From: Siphonodentalium dalli
Taxonomy: Eukaryota > Mollusca > Scaphopoda > Gadilida > Siphonodentaliidae
Direction: 5' to 3'
Assembly: GCA_032622095.1 (NCBI GenBank)
Contig: CP136069.1
Location: forward strand, 155,797,043-155,861,042
Length of the DNA stretch: 64,000 nt
Position 1 is the first letter of the stretch. Every line of letters begins with the position of its first letter. The notes under the pieces are model-generated. The model was not told where the DNA came from. It searched no databases and was given only the letters and a program-made list of their open reading frames with translations. Below, in pieces: positions 37,101 through 52,100 of the stretch. The translations under genes and the position numbers were made by a program.

Positions 37101-40100
37101 TATGACATGATCACAGCTATCATTATAGGCTGGCACTCCCGTTACTCACATTATGAGATTATCACAGCTATCATTACAAGCTGGCACTCCCGTTACTCAC
37201 ATTATGACATTATCGCAGCTATCATTACAGGCTGGTACTCCCGTTACTCACATTATCACATCTATCATTACAGGCTGGTACTCTCATTACTCCCATTATG
37301 ACATTATCACATAGATCATTACAGTCTGGCACTCCCATTACTCCCATTATGACATTATCACATCTATCATTACAGCCTGACACTCACATTACTCACTTAT
37401 GACATAATCACATCTATCATTACAGGCTGGTACTCCCAGTATGACATTATCACATCTAGAATTACAGGCTGGTACTCCCATTACTCCCATTATGACATTA
37501 TCACATCTAGCATTACATTATGGCACTCCCATTACTCCCATTATGACATTATCACATCTATCATTACAGGCTGGTACTCCCATTACTCACATTATGACAT
37601 TATGACATCTATCATTACAGACTGGTACTCCCTTTACTCCCATTATGACATTATCACATCTATCATTACAGGCTGGTACTTCCATTACTCCCATTATGAC
37701 ATTATCACATCTATCATTACAGACTGGTACGCCCTTTACTCCCATTATGACATTATCACATCTATCATTACAGGCTGATACTCCCTTTACTCACATTATG
37801 ACATTATCACAGCTATCATTACAGGCTGGTACTCACTTTACTCCCATTATGACATTATCACACCTATCATTACAGTCTGGCACTCCCATTACTCCCATTA
37901 TAACATTATCACATCTATCACTACAGACTGGTACTCCCATTACTCCCATTATGACATTATCACATCTATCATTACAGGCTGGTACTTCCATTACTCCCAT
38001 TATGACATCATCACATATATCATCACAGGCTGGTACTCCCTTTACTCATATTATGACATTATCACACCTATCATTACAGGCTGGTACTCCCAGTATGACA
38101 TTATCACATCTATCATTACAGACTGGTACGCCCTTTACTCCCATTATGACATTATCACACCTATCATTACAGGCTAGTACTCCCATTATGACATTATCAC
38201 ATCTATCATTACAGGCTAGTACTCCCATTATGACATTATCACATCTATCATTACAGGCTGGTACTCCCATTATGACATTATCACATCTATCATTACAGGC
38301 TGGTACTCCCAGTATGACATTATCACATTATCACACCTATCATTACAGACTGTACTCCCATTATGACATTATCACATCTATCACTACAGACTGGTACTCC
38401 CTTTACTCCCATTATGACATTATCACATATATCATTACAGGCTAGTACTCCCTTTACTCCCATTATGACATTATCACATCTATCATTACAGACTGGTACT
38501 CCCATTACTCCCATTATGACATTATGACATCTATCATTACAGACTGGTACTCCCATTACTCCCATTATGACATTATGACATCTATCATTACAGACTGGTA
38601 CTCCCTTTACTCCCATTATGACATTATCACATCTATCATTACTGGCTGGTACTTCCATTACTCCCATTATGACATCATCACATATATCATCACAGACCGG
38701 TACTCCCATTACTCCCATTATGACATTATCACATCTATCATTACAGACTGGTACTCCCAGTATGACATTATCACATCTATCATTACAGACTGGTACGCCC
38801 TTTACTCCCATTATGACATTATCACATCTATCATTACAGGCTGGTACTCCCAGTATGACATTATCACATCTATCATTACAGGCTGGTACGCCCTTTACTC
38901 CCATTATGACATTATCACACCTATCATTACAGGCTAGTACTCCCATTATGACAGTATCACAGCTATCATTACAGGCTGGTACTCCCTTTACTCCCATTAT
39001 GACATTATCACACCTATCATTACAGTCTGGCACTCCCATTACTCCCATTATAACATTATCACATCTATCATTACAGACTGGTACTCCCATTACTCCCATT
39101 ATGACATTATCATTACAGGCTGGTACTTCCATTACTCCCATTATGACATCATCACATATATCATCACAGGCTGGTACTCCCTTTACTCCCATTATGACAT
39201 AATCACAGCTATCATTACAGGCTGGTACTCCATTTACTCCCATTATGACATTATCACAGCTATCATTACAGGCTGGTACTCCTTTTACTCACATTATGAC
39301 ATGATCACAGCTATCATTATAGGCTGGCACTCCCGTTACTCACATTATGAGATTATCACAGCTATCATTACAGGCTGGCACTCCCGTTACTCACATTATG
39401 ACATTATCGCAGATATCATTACAGGCTGGTACTCCCGTTACTCACATTATCACATCTATCATTACAGGCTGCTACTCCCAATACTCCCATTATGGCATTA
39501 TCACATAGATCATTACAGTCTGGCACTCCCATTACTCCCATAATGACATTATCACATCTATCATTACAGCCTGACACTCACATTACACACTTATGACATA
39601 ATCACATCTATCATTACAGGCTGGTACTCCCAGTATGACATTATCACATCTAGCATTACAGGCTGTTACTCCCATTACTCCCATTATGACATTATCACAT
39701 CTAGCATTACATTATGGCACTCCCATTACTCCCATTATGACATTATCACCTCTATCATTACAGGCTAGTACTCCCTTTACTCCCATTATGACATTATCAC
39801 ATCTAGCATTACATTATGGCACTCCCATTACTCCCATTATGACATTATCACATCTATCATTACAGGCTGGTACTCCCATTACTCACATTATGACATTATC
39901 ACATCTATCATTACAGACTGGTACTCCCTTTACTCCCATTATGACATTATCACATCTATCATTACAGGCTGGTACTTCCATTACTCCTATTATGACATCA
40001 TCACATATATCATTACAGGCTGGTACTCCCAGTATGACATTATCACATCTATCATTACAGGCTGGTACGCCCTTTACTCCCATTATGACATTATCACCCC

Positions 40101-43100
40101 TATCATTACAGGCTAGTACTCCCATTATGACATTATCACATCTATCATTACAGGCTAGTACTCCCATTATGACATTATCACATCTATCATTACAGGCTGG
40201 TACTCCCATTATGACATTATCACATCTATCATTACAGGCTGGTACTCCCAGTATGACATTATCACATTATCACACCTATCATTACAGACTGTACTCCCAT
40301 TATGACATTATCACATCTATCACTACAGACTGGTACTCCCTTTACTCCCATTATGACATTATCACATATATCATTACAGGCTAGTACTCCCTTTACTCCC
40401 ATTATGACATTATCACATCTATCATTACAGACTGGTACTCCCATTACTCCCATTATGACATTATGACATCTATCATTACAGACTGGTACTCCCATTACTC
40501 CCATTATGACATTATGACATCTATCATTACAGACTGGTACTCCCTTTACTCCCATTATGACATTATCACATCTATCATTACTGGCTGGTACTTCCATTAC
40601 TCCCATTATGACATCATCACATATATCATCACAGACCGGTACTCCCATTACTCCCATTATGACATTATCACATCTATCATTACAGACTGGTACTCCCAGT
40701 ATGACATTATCACATCTATCATTACAGACTGGTACGCCCTTTACTCCCATTATGACATTATCACATCTATCATTACAGGCTGGTACTCCCAGTATGACAT
40801 TATCACATCTATCATTACAGGCTGGTACGCCCTTTACTCCCATTATGACATTATCACACCTATCATTACAGGCTAGTACTCCCATTATGACAGTATCACA
40901 GCTATCATTACAGGCTGGTACTCCCTTTACTCCCATTATGACATTATCACACCTATCATTACAGTCTGGCACTCCCATTACTCCCATTATAACATTATCA
41001 CATCTATCATTACAGACTGGTACTCCCATTACTCCCATTATGACATTATCATTACAGGCTGGTACTTCCATTACTCCCATTATGACATCATCACATATAT
41101 CATCACAGGCTGGTACTCCCTTTACTCCCATTATGACATAATCACAGCTATCATTACAGGCTGGTACTCCATTTACTCCCATTATGACATTATCACAGCT
41201 ATCATTACAGGCTGGTACTCCTTTTACTCACATTATGACATGATCACAGCTATCATTATAGGCTGGCACTCCCGTTACTCACATTATGAGATTATCACAG
41301 CTATCATTACAGGCTGGCACTCCCGTTACTCACATTATGACATTATCGCAGATATCATTACAGGCTGGTACTCCCGTTACTCACATTATCACATCTATCA
41401 TTACAGGCTGCTACTCCCAATACTCCCATTATGGCATTATCACATAGATCATTACAGTCTGGCACTCCCATTACTCCCATAATGACATTATCACATCTAT
41501 CATTACAGCCTGACACTCACATTACACACTTATGACATAATCACATCTATCATTACAGGCTGGTACTCCCAGTATGACATTATCACATCTAGCATTACAG
41601 GCTGTTACTCCCATTACTCCCATTATGACATTATCACATCTAGCATTACATTATGGCACTCCCATTACTCCCATTATGACATTATCACCTCTATCATTAC
41701 AGGCTAGTACTCCCTTTACTCCCATTATGACATTATCACATCTAGCATTACATTATGGCACTCCCATTACTCCCATTATGACATTATCACATCTATCATT
41801 ACAGGCTGGTACTCCCATTACTCACATTATGACATTATCACATCTATCATTACAGACTGGTACTCCCTTTACTCCCATTATGACATTATCACATCTATCA
41901 TTACAGGCTGGTACTTCCATTACTCCTATTATGACATCATCACATATATCATTACAGGCTGGTACTCCCAGTATGACATTATCACATCTATCATTACAGG
42001 CTGGTACGCCCTTTACTCCCATTATGACATTATCACCCCTATCATTACAGGCTAGTACTCCCATTATGACAGTATCACAGCTATCATTACAGGCTGGTAC
42101 TCCCTTTACTCCCATTATGACATTATCACACCTATCATTACAGTCTGGCACTCCCATTACTCCCATTATAACATTATCACATCTATCATTACAGACTGGT
42201 ACTCCCATTACTCCCATTATGACATTATCACATCTATCATTACAGGCTGGTACTTCCATTACTCCCATTATGACATCATCACATATATCATCACAGGCTG
42301 GTACTCCCTTTTCTCCCATTATGACATTATCACAGCTATCATTACAGGCTGGTACTCCCTTTACTCACATTATGACATTATCACAGCTATCATTACAGGC
42401 TGGTACTCCCTTTACTCCCATTATGACATTATCACAGCTATCATTACAGGCTGGTACTCCCTTTACTCACATTATGACATGATCACAGCTATCATTATAG
42501 GCTGGCACTCCCGTTACTCACATTATGAGATTATCACAGCTATCATTACAGGCTGGCACTCCCGTTACTCACATTATGACATTATCGCAGCTATCATTAC
42601 AGGCTGGTACTCCCTTTACTCACATTATGACATGATCACAGCTATCATTACAGGCTGGTACTCCCTTTACTCCAATTATGACATTATCACAGCTATCATT
42701 ACAGGCTGGTACTCCCTTTACTCACATTATGACATGATCACAGCTATCATTATAGGCTGGCACTCCCGTTACTCACATTATGAGATTATCACAGCTATCA
42801 TTACAAGCTGGCACTCCCGTTACTCACATTATGACATTATCGCAGCTATCATTACAGGCTGGTACTCCCGTTACTCACATTATCACATCTATCATTACAG
42901 GCTGGTACTCTCATTACTCCCATTATGACATTATCACATAGATCATTACAGTCTGGCACTCCCATTACTCCCATTATGACATTATCACATCTATCATTAC
43001 AGCCTGACACTCACATTACTCACTTATGACATAATCACATCTATCATTACAGGCTGGTACTCCCAGTATGACATTATCACATCTAGAATTACAGGCTGGT

Positions 43101-46100
43101 ACTCCCATTACTCCCATTATGACATTATCACATCTAGCATTACATTATGGCACTCCCATTACTCCCATTATGACATTATCACATCTATCATTACAGGCTG
43201 GTACTCCCATTACTCACATTATGACATTATGACATCTATCATTACAGACTGGTACTCCCTTTACTCCCATTATGACATTATCACATCTATCATTACAGGC
43301 TGGTACTTCCATTACTCCCATTATGACATTATCACATCTATCATTACAGACTGGTACGCCCTTTACTCCCATTATGACATTATCACATCTATCATTACAG
43401 GCTGATACTCCCTTTACTCACATTATGACATTATCACAGCTATCATTACAGGCTGGTACTCACTTTACTCCCATTATGACATTATCACACCTATCATTAC
43501 AGTCTGGCACTCCCATTACTCCCATTATAACATTATCACATCTATCACTACAGACTGGTACTCCCATTACTCCCATTATGACATTATCACATCTATCATT
43601 ACAGGCTGGTACTTCCATTACTCCCATTATGACATCATCACATATATCATCACAGGCTGGTACTCCCTTTACTCATATTATGACATGATCACAGCTATCA
43701 TTATAGGCTGGCACTCCCGTTACTCACATTATGAGATTATCACAGCTATCATTACAGGCTGGCACTCCCGTTACTCACATTATGACATTATTGCAGCTAT
43801 CATTACAGGCTGGTACTCCCGTTACTCACATTATCACATCTATCATTACAGGCTGGTACTCCCATTACTCACATTATGACATTATCACATCTATCATTAC
43901 AGTCTGGCACTCCCATTACCCCCATTATGACATTATCACATCTATCATTACATGCTGGTACTCCCATTACTCACATTATGACAGTATCACACCTATCATT
44001 ACATGCTGGAACTCCCATTATGACATTATCACATCTAGCATTACAGTATGGCACTCCCATTACTCCCATTATGACATAATCACATCTATCATTACAGGCT
44101 GGTACTCCCATTACTCACATTATGACATTATCACACCTATCATTACAGGCTGGTACTCCCATTATGACATTATCATATCTGTCATTACAGGCTGGCACTC
44201 CCATTACTCACATTATGATATTATCACATCTATCATTACAGGCTGGTACTCCCTTTACTCACATTATGACATTATCACATCTATCATTACAGGCTGGCAC
44301 TACCATAACTCCCATTATGACATTATCACATCTATCATTACAGACTGGCACTCCCATTACTCACATTATGATATTATCACATCTATCATTACAGTCTGGC
44401 ACTCCCATTACTCCCATTATGACATTATCACACCTATCATTACAGTCTGGCACTCCCATTACTCCCATTATGATATTATCACATCTATAATTACAGGCTG
44501 GCACTCCCATTACTCCCATTATGACATTATCACATCTATCATTACAGGCTGGTACTCCCATTATGATATTATCATATCTATCATTACAGGCTGGCACTCC
44601 CATTACTCACATTATGATATTATCACATCTATCATTACAGGCTGGTACTCCCATTACTCCCAATATGACATTATCACACCTATCATTACAGGCTGGTACT
44701 CCCATTATGATATTATCATATCTATCATTACAGGCTGGCACTCCCATTACTCACATTATGATATTATCACATCTATCATTACAGTCTGGCACTCCGATTA
44801 CTCCCATTATGACATTATCACACCTATCATTACAGTCTGGCACTCCCATTACTCCCATTATGATATTATCACATCTATCATTACAGTCTGGCACTCCCAT
44901 TACTCCCATTATGATATTATCACATCTATAATTACAGGCTGGCACTCCCATTATGACATTATCACATCTATCATTACAGGCTGGTACTCCCATTATGATA
45001 TTATCATATCTATCATTACAGGCTGGCACTCCCATTACTCACATTATGATATTATCACATCTATCATTACAGTCTGGCACTCCGATTACTCCCATTATGA
45101 CATTATCACACCTATCATTACAGTCTGGCACTCCCATTACTCCCATTATGATATTATCACATCTATCATTACAGTCTGGCACTCCCATTACTCCCATTAT
45201 GATATTATCACATCTATAATTACAGGCTGGCACTCCCATTATGACATTATCACATCTATCATTACAGGCTGGTACTCCCATTATGATATTATCATATCTA
45301 TCATTACAGGCTGGCACTCCCATTACTCACATTATGATATTATCACATCTATCATTACAGGCTGGTACTCCCGTTACTCACATTATCACATCTATCACTA
45401 CAGTCTGGTACTCCCATTACTCCCATTATGACATTATCACACCTATCATTACAGGCTGGTACTCCCATTATAACATTATCACATCTATCACTACAGTATG
45501 GCACTCCCATTACTCCCATCATGACATTATCACACATACCATTACAGGCTGGTACTCCCATTATGACATTATCACATCTATCATTACAGTCTAGCACTCC
45601 CTTCACTCCCATTATGACATTATCACATCTATCATTACAGACTGGTACTCCCATTATGACATTATCATATATATCATTACAGGCAGACACTCCCATTACT
45701 CACATTATGATATTATCACATCTATCATTACAGGCTGGTACTCCCGTTACTCACATTATCACATCTATCATTACAGGCTGGTACTCCCATAACGACTGGA
45801 TTTTCATTCATTCATTCTCCGATCCCATGATCCCATTATCACATCTATCATTACAGCCTGACACTCACATTACACACTTATGACATAATCACATCTATCA
45901 TTACAGGCTGGTACTCCCAGTATGACATTATCACATCTAGCATTACAGGCTGTTACTCCCATTACTCCCATTATGACATTATCACATCTAGCATTACATT
46001 ATGACACTCCCATTACTCCCATTATGACATTATCACATCTATCATTACAGGCTGGTACTCCCATTACTCACATTATGACATTATCACATCTATCATTACA

Positions 46101-49100
46101 GACTGGTACTCCCTTTACTCCCATTATGACATTATCACATCTATCATTACAGGCTGGTACTTCCATTACTCCTATTATGACATCATCAAATATATCATTA
46201 CAGGCTGGTACTCCCAGTATGACATTATCACATCTATCATTACAGGCTGGTACGCCCTTTACTCCCATTATGACATTATCACACCTATCATTACAGGCTA
46301 GTACTCCCATTATGACAGTATCACAGCTATCATTACAGGCTGGTACTCCCTTTACTCCCATTATGACATTATCACACCTATCATTACAGTCTGGCACTCC
46401 CATTACTCCCATTATAACATTATCACATCTATCATTACAGACTGGTACTCCCATTACTCCCATTATGACATTATCACATCTATCATTACAGGCTGGTACT
46501 TCCATTACTCCCATTATGACATCATCACATATATCATCACAGGCTGGTACTCCCTTTTCTCCCATTATGACATTATCACAGCTATCATTACAGGCTGGTA
46601 CTCCCTTTACTCACATTATGACATTATCACAGCTATCATTACAGGCTGGTACTCCCTTTACTCCCATTATGACATTATCACAGCTATCATTACAGGCTGG
46701 TACTCCCTTTACTCACATTATGACATGATCACAGCTATCATTATAGGCTGGCACTCCCGTTACTCACATTATGAGATTATCACAGCTATCATTACAGGCT
46801 GGCACTCCCGTTACTCACATTATGACATTATCGCAGCTATCATTACAGGCTGGTACTCCCGTTACTCACATTATCACATCTATCATTACAGGCTGGTACT
46901 CCCATTACTCCCATTATGACATTATCACATAGATCATTACAGTCTGGCACTCCCATTACTCCCAATATGACATTATCACAACTATCATTACAGCCTGACA
47001 CTCACATTACTCACTTATGACATAATCACATCTATCATTACAGGCTGGTACTCCCAGTATGACATTATCACATCTAGAATTACAGGCTGGTACTCCCATT
47101 ACTCCCATTATGACATTATCACATCTAGCATTACATTATGGCACTCCCATTACTCCCATTATGACATTATCACATCTATCATTACAGGCTGGTACTCCCA
47201 TTACTCACATTATGACATTATGACATCTATCATTACAGACTGGTACTCCCTTTACTCCCATTATGACATTATCACATCTATCATTACAGGCTGGTACTTC
47301 CATTACTCCCATTATGACATTATCACATCTATCATTACAGACTGGTACGCCCTTTACTCCCATTATGACATTATCACATCTATCATTACAGGCTGGTACT
47401 CCCTTTACTCACATTATGACATTATCACAGCTATCATTACAGGCTGGTACTCACTTTACTCCCATTATGACATTATCACACCTATCATTACAGTCTGGCA
47501 CTCCCATTACTCCCATTATAACATTATCACATCTATCACTACAGACTGGTACTCCCATTACTCCCATTATGACATTATCACATCTATCATTACAGGCTGG
47601 TACTTCCATTACTCCCATTATGACATCATCACATATATCATCACAGGCTGGTACTCCCTTTACTCATATTATGACATGATCACAGCTATCATTATAGGCT
47701 GGCACTCCCGTTACTCACATTATGAGATTATCACAGCTATCATTACAGGCTGGCACTCCCGTTACTCACATTATGACATTATTGCAGCTATCATTACAGG
47801 CTGGTACTCCCGTTACTCACATTATCACATCTATCATTACAGGCTGGTACTCCCATTACTCACATTATGACATTATCACATCTATCATTACAGTCTGGCA
47901 CTCCCATTACCCCCATTATGACATTATCACATCTATCATTACATGCTGGTACTCCCATTACTCACATTATGACAGTATCACACCTATCATTACATGCTGG
48001 AACTCCCATTATGACATTATCACATCTAGCATTACAGTATGGCACTCCCATTACTCCCATTATGACATAATCACATCTATCATTACAGGCTGGTACTCCC
48101 ATTACTCACATTATGACATTATCACACCTATCATTACAGGCTGGTACTCCCATTATGACATTATCATATCTGTCATTACAGGCTGGCACTCCCATTACTC
48201 ACATTATGATATTATCACATCTATCATTACAGGCTGGTACTCCCTTTACTCACATTATGACATTATCACATCTATCATTACAGGCTGGCACTACCATTAC
48301 TCCCATTATGACATTATCACATCTATCATTACAGACTGGCACTCCCATTACTCACATTATGATATTATCACATCTATCATTACAGTCTGGCACTCCCATT
48401 ACTCCCATTATGACATTATCACACCTATCATCACAGTCTGGCACTCCCATTACTCCCATTATGATATTATCACATCTATAATTACAGGCTGGCACTCCCA
48501 TTACTCACATTATGATATTATCACATCTATCATTACAGTCTGGCACTCCCATTACTCCCATTATGACATTATCACACCTATCATTACAGTCTGGCACTCC
48601 CATTACTCCCATTATGATATTATCACATCTATAATTACAGGCTGGCACTCCCATTACTCCCATTATGACATTATCACATCTATCATTACAGGCTGGTACT
48701 CCCATTATGATATTATCATATCTATCATTACAGGCTGGCACTCCCATTACTCACATTATGATATTATCACATCTATCATTACAGGCTGGTACTCCCATTA
48801 TGATATTATCATATCTATCATTACAGGCTGGCACTCCCATTACTCACATTATGATATTATCACATCTATCATTACAGGCTGGTACTCCCGTTACTCACAT
48901 TATCACATCTATCACTACAGGCTGGCACTCCCATTACTCCCAATATGACATTATCACACCTATCATTACAGGCTGGTACTCCCATTATGATATTATCATA
49001 TCTATCATTACAGGCTGGCACTCCCATTACTCACATTATGATATTATCACATATATCATTACAGTCTGGCACTCCCATTACTCACATTATGATATTATCA

Positions 49101-52100
49101 CATATATCATTACAGTCGGGCACTCCCATTACTCACATTATGACATTATCACACCTATCATTACAGTCTGGCACTCCCATTACTCCCATTATGATATTAT
49201 CACATCTATAATTACAGGCTGGCACTCCCATTACTCCCATTATGACATTATCACATCTATCATTACAGGCTGGTACTCCCATTATGATATTATCATATCT
49301 ATCATTACAGGCTGGCACTCCCATTACTCACATTATGATATTATCACATCTATCATTACAGGCTGGTACTCCCGTTACTCACATTATCACATCTATCACT
49401 ACAGTCTGGTACTCCCATTACTCCCATTATGACATTATCACACCTATCATTACAGGCTGGTACTCCCATTATAACATTATCACATCTATCACTACAGTAT
49501 GGCACTCCCATTACTCCCATCATGACATTATCACACATACCATTACAGGCTGGTACTCCCATTATGACATTATCACATCTATCATTACAGACTGGTACTC
49601 CCATTATGACATTATCACATCTATCATTACAGACTGGTACTCCCATTATGACATTATCATATATATCATTACAGGCAGACACTCCCATTACTCACATTAT
49701 GATATTATCACATCTATCATTACAGGCTGGTACTCCCGTTACTCACATTATCACATCTATCATTACAGGCTGGTACTCCCATAACGACTGGATTTTCATT
49801 CTCCGATCCCGACGACGTTGACACACTTCGGTATTCGGTTGTAGGAGGAACTGGATCCGGACTTGTATATGTACCGAACTCCAATTTGCCAAACCTTGCG
49901 GTGATGACAACTCTTAATTACGATGCCGCATCACCATGTAAATCAGTGATATTCCAAGCCAGTAAGTGGAAGGATATATAGACCAATTTATATACCCGCC
50001 CGGTTTAAATAGTCTGAATCATCACTAGATTTTTGATGAGGCACACCAGGGTATCGAACAGTGTTCACGATTGGCCTAATTAAAAAAAACTTTGGCCAAA
50101 TTAAATCCTCATTTTCTGGTCTCACAATGAATGCATATTTTGTTTTATTCGACATCTAACATTCTATAATTATGTCCATCTCTTCAAATACCGTGTCTAG
50201 ACTCTTTATACCACGATCGCCTATCTTACTATATAAATAAAGCCATCTGTTTAAATTTTACATTTAATCAACACCTGTTGATTAAACGTGCCTACTGTTG
50301 ATTAAACTTTGCAGAGTGGTTTAAACTTTCTCCATACAATTTTAACGTAAAGGTGTTTATCCATCGCATGAACTATGATACGTTTGACTTTCATGACCCG
50401 GACAAGTGCACCGGTGTGAGTTATTTTTAGCGATGACATCTCGCGGACACAATTGGACTTAATGTCCTTAATCGGTTCATTATACAAACAAAAACCGAAA
50501 ATAAACGCTAAGGAAGACATTTTAATGCCTGTTGTATCGCAGTTGTTACAAATAACACAATACAGTATGTTTTTCTCAATATATTTTTCTCTCGAATAAC
50601 TTAAAATGAACAAGTTACGGACATTGGAAAGTACGTTTCGGGTGTAAACACATTGTAAAGATCGTGGCATAAACAAAATATACGCATAGTGTTTCTGAAT
50701 AACAAATTTAATCCACTCGTGGGATTGGCGATTTACACAACTCGCTGAAGCTCGTGGTGTAAATCGCCAAACCCACGAGTGGATTAAATTTGTTATTCAG
50801 AAACACTATGCGTATTATCTATATTTAATCCTACCAGTGTTACTTGACAATATACCACTACCCACCATCTGCCATTCAGCCTTATGACAGACAAAGGATT
50901 AATTAGAGTTAATCATCATTACCGATTTACCCATTAAGCTCTATCACCTACTCAATTAGTAGATGATCATACCATATATTTGATTCTCACGTCATTCCCG
51001 TTACAAAATCAATTTGTGTTTTGGAATTATATTTCCGATTTTGGGAGGTTAGCAAAACTTTGGTCAAAAGTTTGCTATTTGAAATTTATTCAGCCATTTT
51101 CGAGAAAAAAAATGGCTTATATGTGGGCAGGGGCGGTCAGGAACACATTTCTGGACACTAGGCGCAAAAACTAAATTCCGCCCTCTGTGTACCCACCACC
51201 AAATAATTTGAATTTTTCCGATTATCGGATAGGGACCCACCCCCCCCCCCCAAACTGCTTCAAAAGACTATTTTACTCAGTTTTCCAGATATTATCCGAT
51301 CTATGGTCCGTATGATGATTATAGAAGCATTCCTACTTGTATTTACCAGCAAGACTAATTTTTCAAAACAACTCTCCAATATATGTTGGCTGGCGGCCAT
51401 TTTTGTTTTAAACAAATTTTTGTGGAAAAAGGAAGGATCCCATCTAGAGGTCACATCGAAGATCCATGTGAAGTTTGGTAACGATTGTATGAGAAATGCG
51501 ACATGTAAGGTGTGCTAAATAAAGGATTTAGTCATACAAAGAGTAAAATCCAAGATGGCCGCTGGCAGTCATGTTTTTTTTACAAAATTCGGGGGAAAAA
51601 TGGTAGGCACACATAGAGAGGTCACACCGAGGATCTATATGAAGTTTGGTGATGATCGGATGAGGGATACGCTATGTCGGGTGTTTTAAAGGATTTATTG
51701 ATGCAAAAAGTAATATCCCAGAGATGGCTGCGTCAGCCAATTTTTATCATCGAAATTCGTTCGAATTTGACAGCTACCATCTAAAGGTGATCCTAGACCA
51801 TAAACCCATATACCAAATATCGTTGAAATCTGTCAAGTTTTTTAACGCCTTTGTTTTGGTTTTAATAGTCTAATTTTATTTGAAGAGTTTACATTTATTT
51901 GAATAATCTATTGTTGTGTTATGTTTTCATTTATATCAGGTTGAATAAATGATTTTTAATAGAACTATTCAAATCTGAGCCTATCCATGTCAATGTGCAT
52001 TGATAGATTCTTGATGAAAACATTTAGCAAACTGACCTTTTGTATTATCCATTGGTGTCATCCCTCGTTATTATCTGATCGTGAACCAAACACATTACCA

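Larger units (their letters stand above)
23516..49768 (+). other. Intron 3 of the cadherin gene (26.3 kb), dominated by the acceptor array
   Basis: Donor GTAAGT at 23516. The acceptor TATCATTACAG ends at 49768. The first 6.5 kb carries dispersed repeats, and 30073-49768 is the tandem array described separately. No exon was recognised inside: joining exon 3 directly to exon 4 restores a continuous EC2 domain (TLTEGTV then AGTPITTGFSFSDPDD), so nothing is missing. Confidence 0.85.
30073..49768 (+). repeat. 19.7-kb tandem array of a 3' splice-acceptor module
   Basis: Roughly 400 units. Main forms: a 51-bp unit (ATTATGACATTATCACATCT ATCATTACAG GCTGGTACTCCCATTACTCCC) and a 42-bp unit lacking the second ATTACTCCC. 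The last copy merges into exon 4: CATTACAG|GCTGGTACTCCCATAACGACTGG. Each unit thus carries a branch-point-like TATGAC about 25 bases before CAG, the acceptor itself and the first 12 bases of exon 4. Outer units are most diverged and inner units most uniform. Because 51 and 42 are multiples of three, long frames are open in several frames of both strands (for example MTLSHLSLQAGTPITPI plus, MGVPACNDRCDNVI minus). I read these as by-products. Confidence 0.95.

Noticed and set aside
30073-49768. CRISPR array
   Set aside because: Units are contiguous tandem repeats without unique spacers, in a eukaryotic intron.
30073-49768. Array as a single giant coding exon with 17-residue repeats
   Set aside because: 43-bp units and other indels break the frame repeatedly, and reading from the nearest upstream acceptor into exon 4 gives an early stop. 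Direct joining of exon 3 to 49769 gives a normal cadherin domain.
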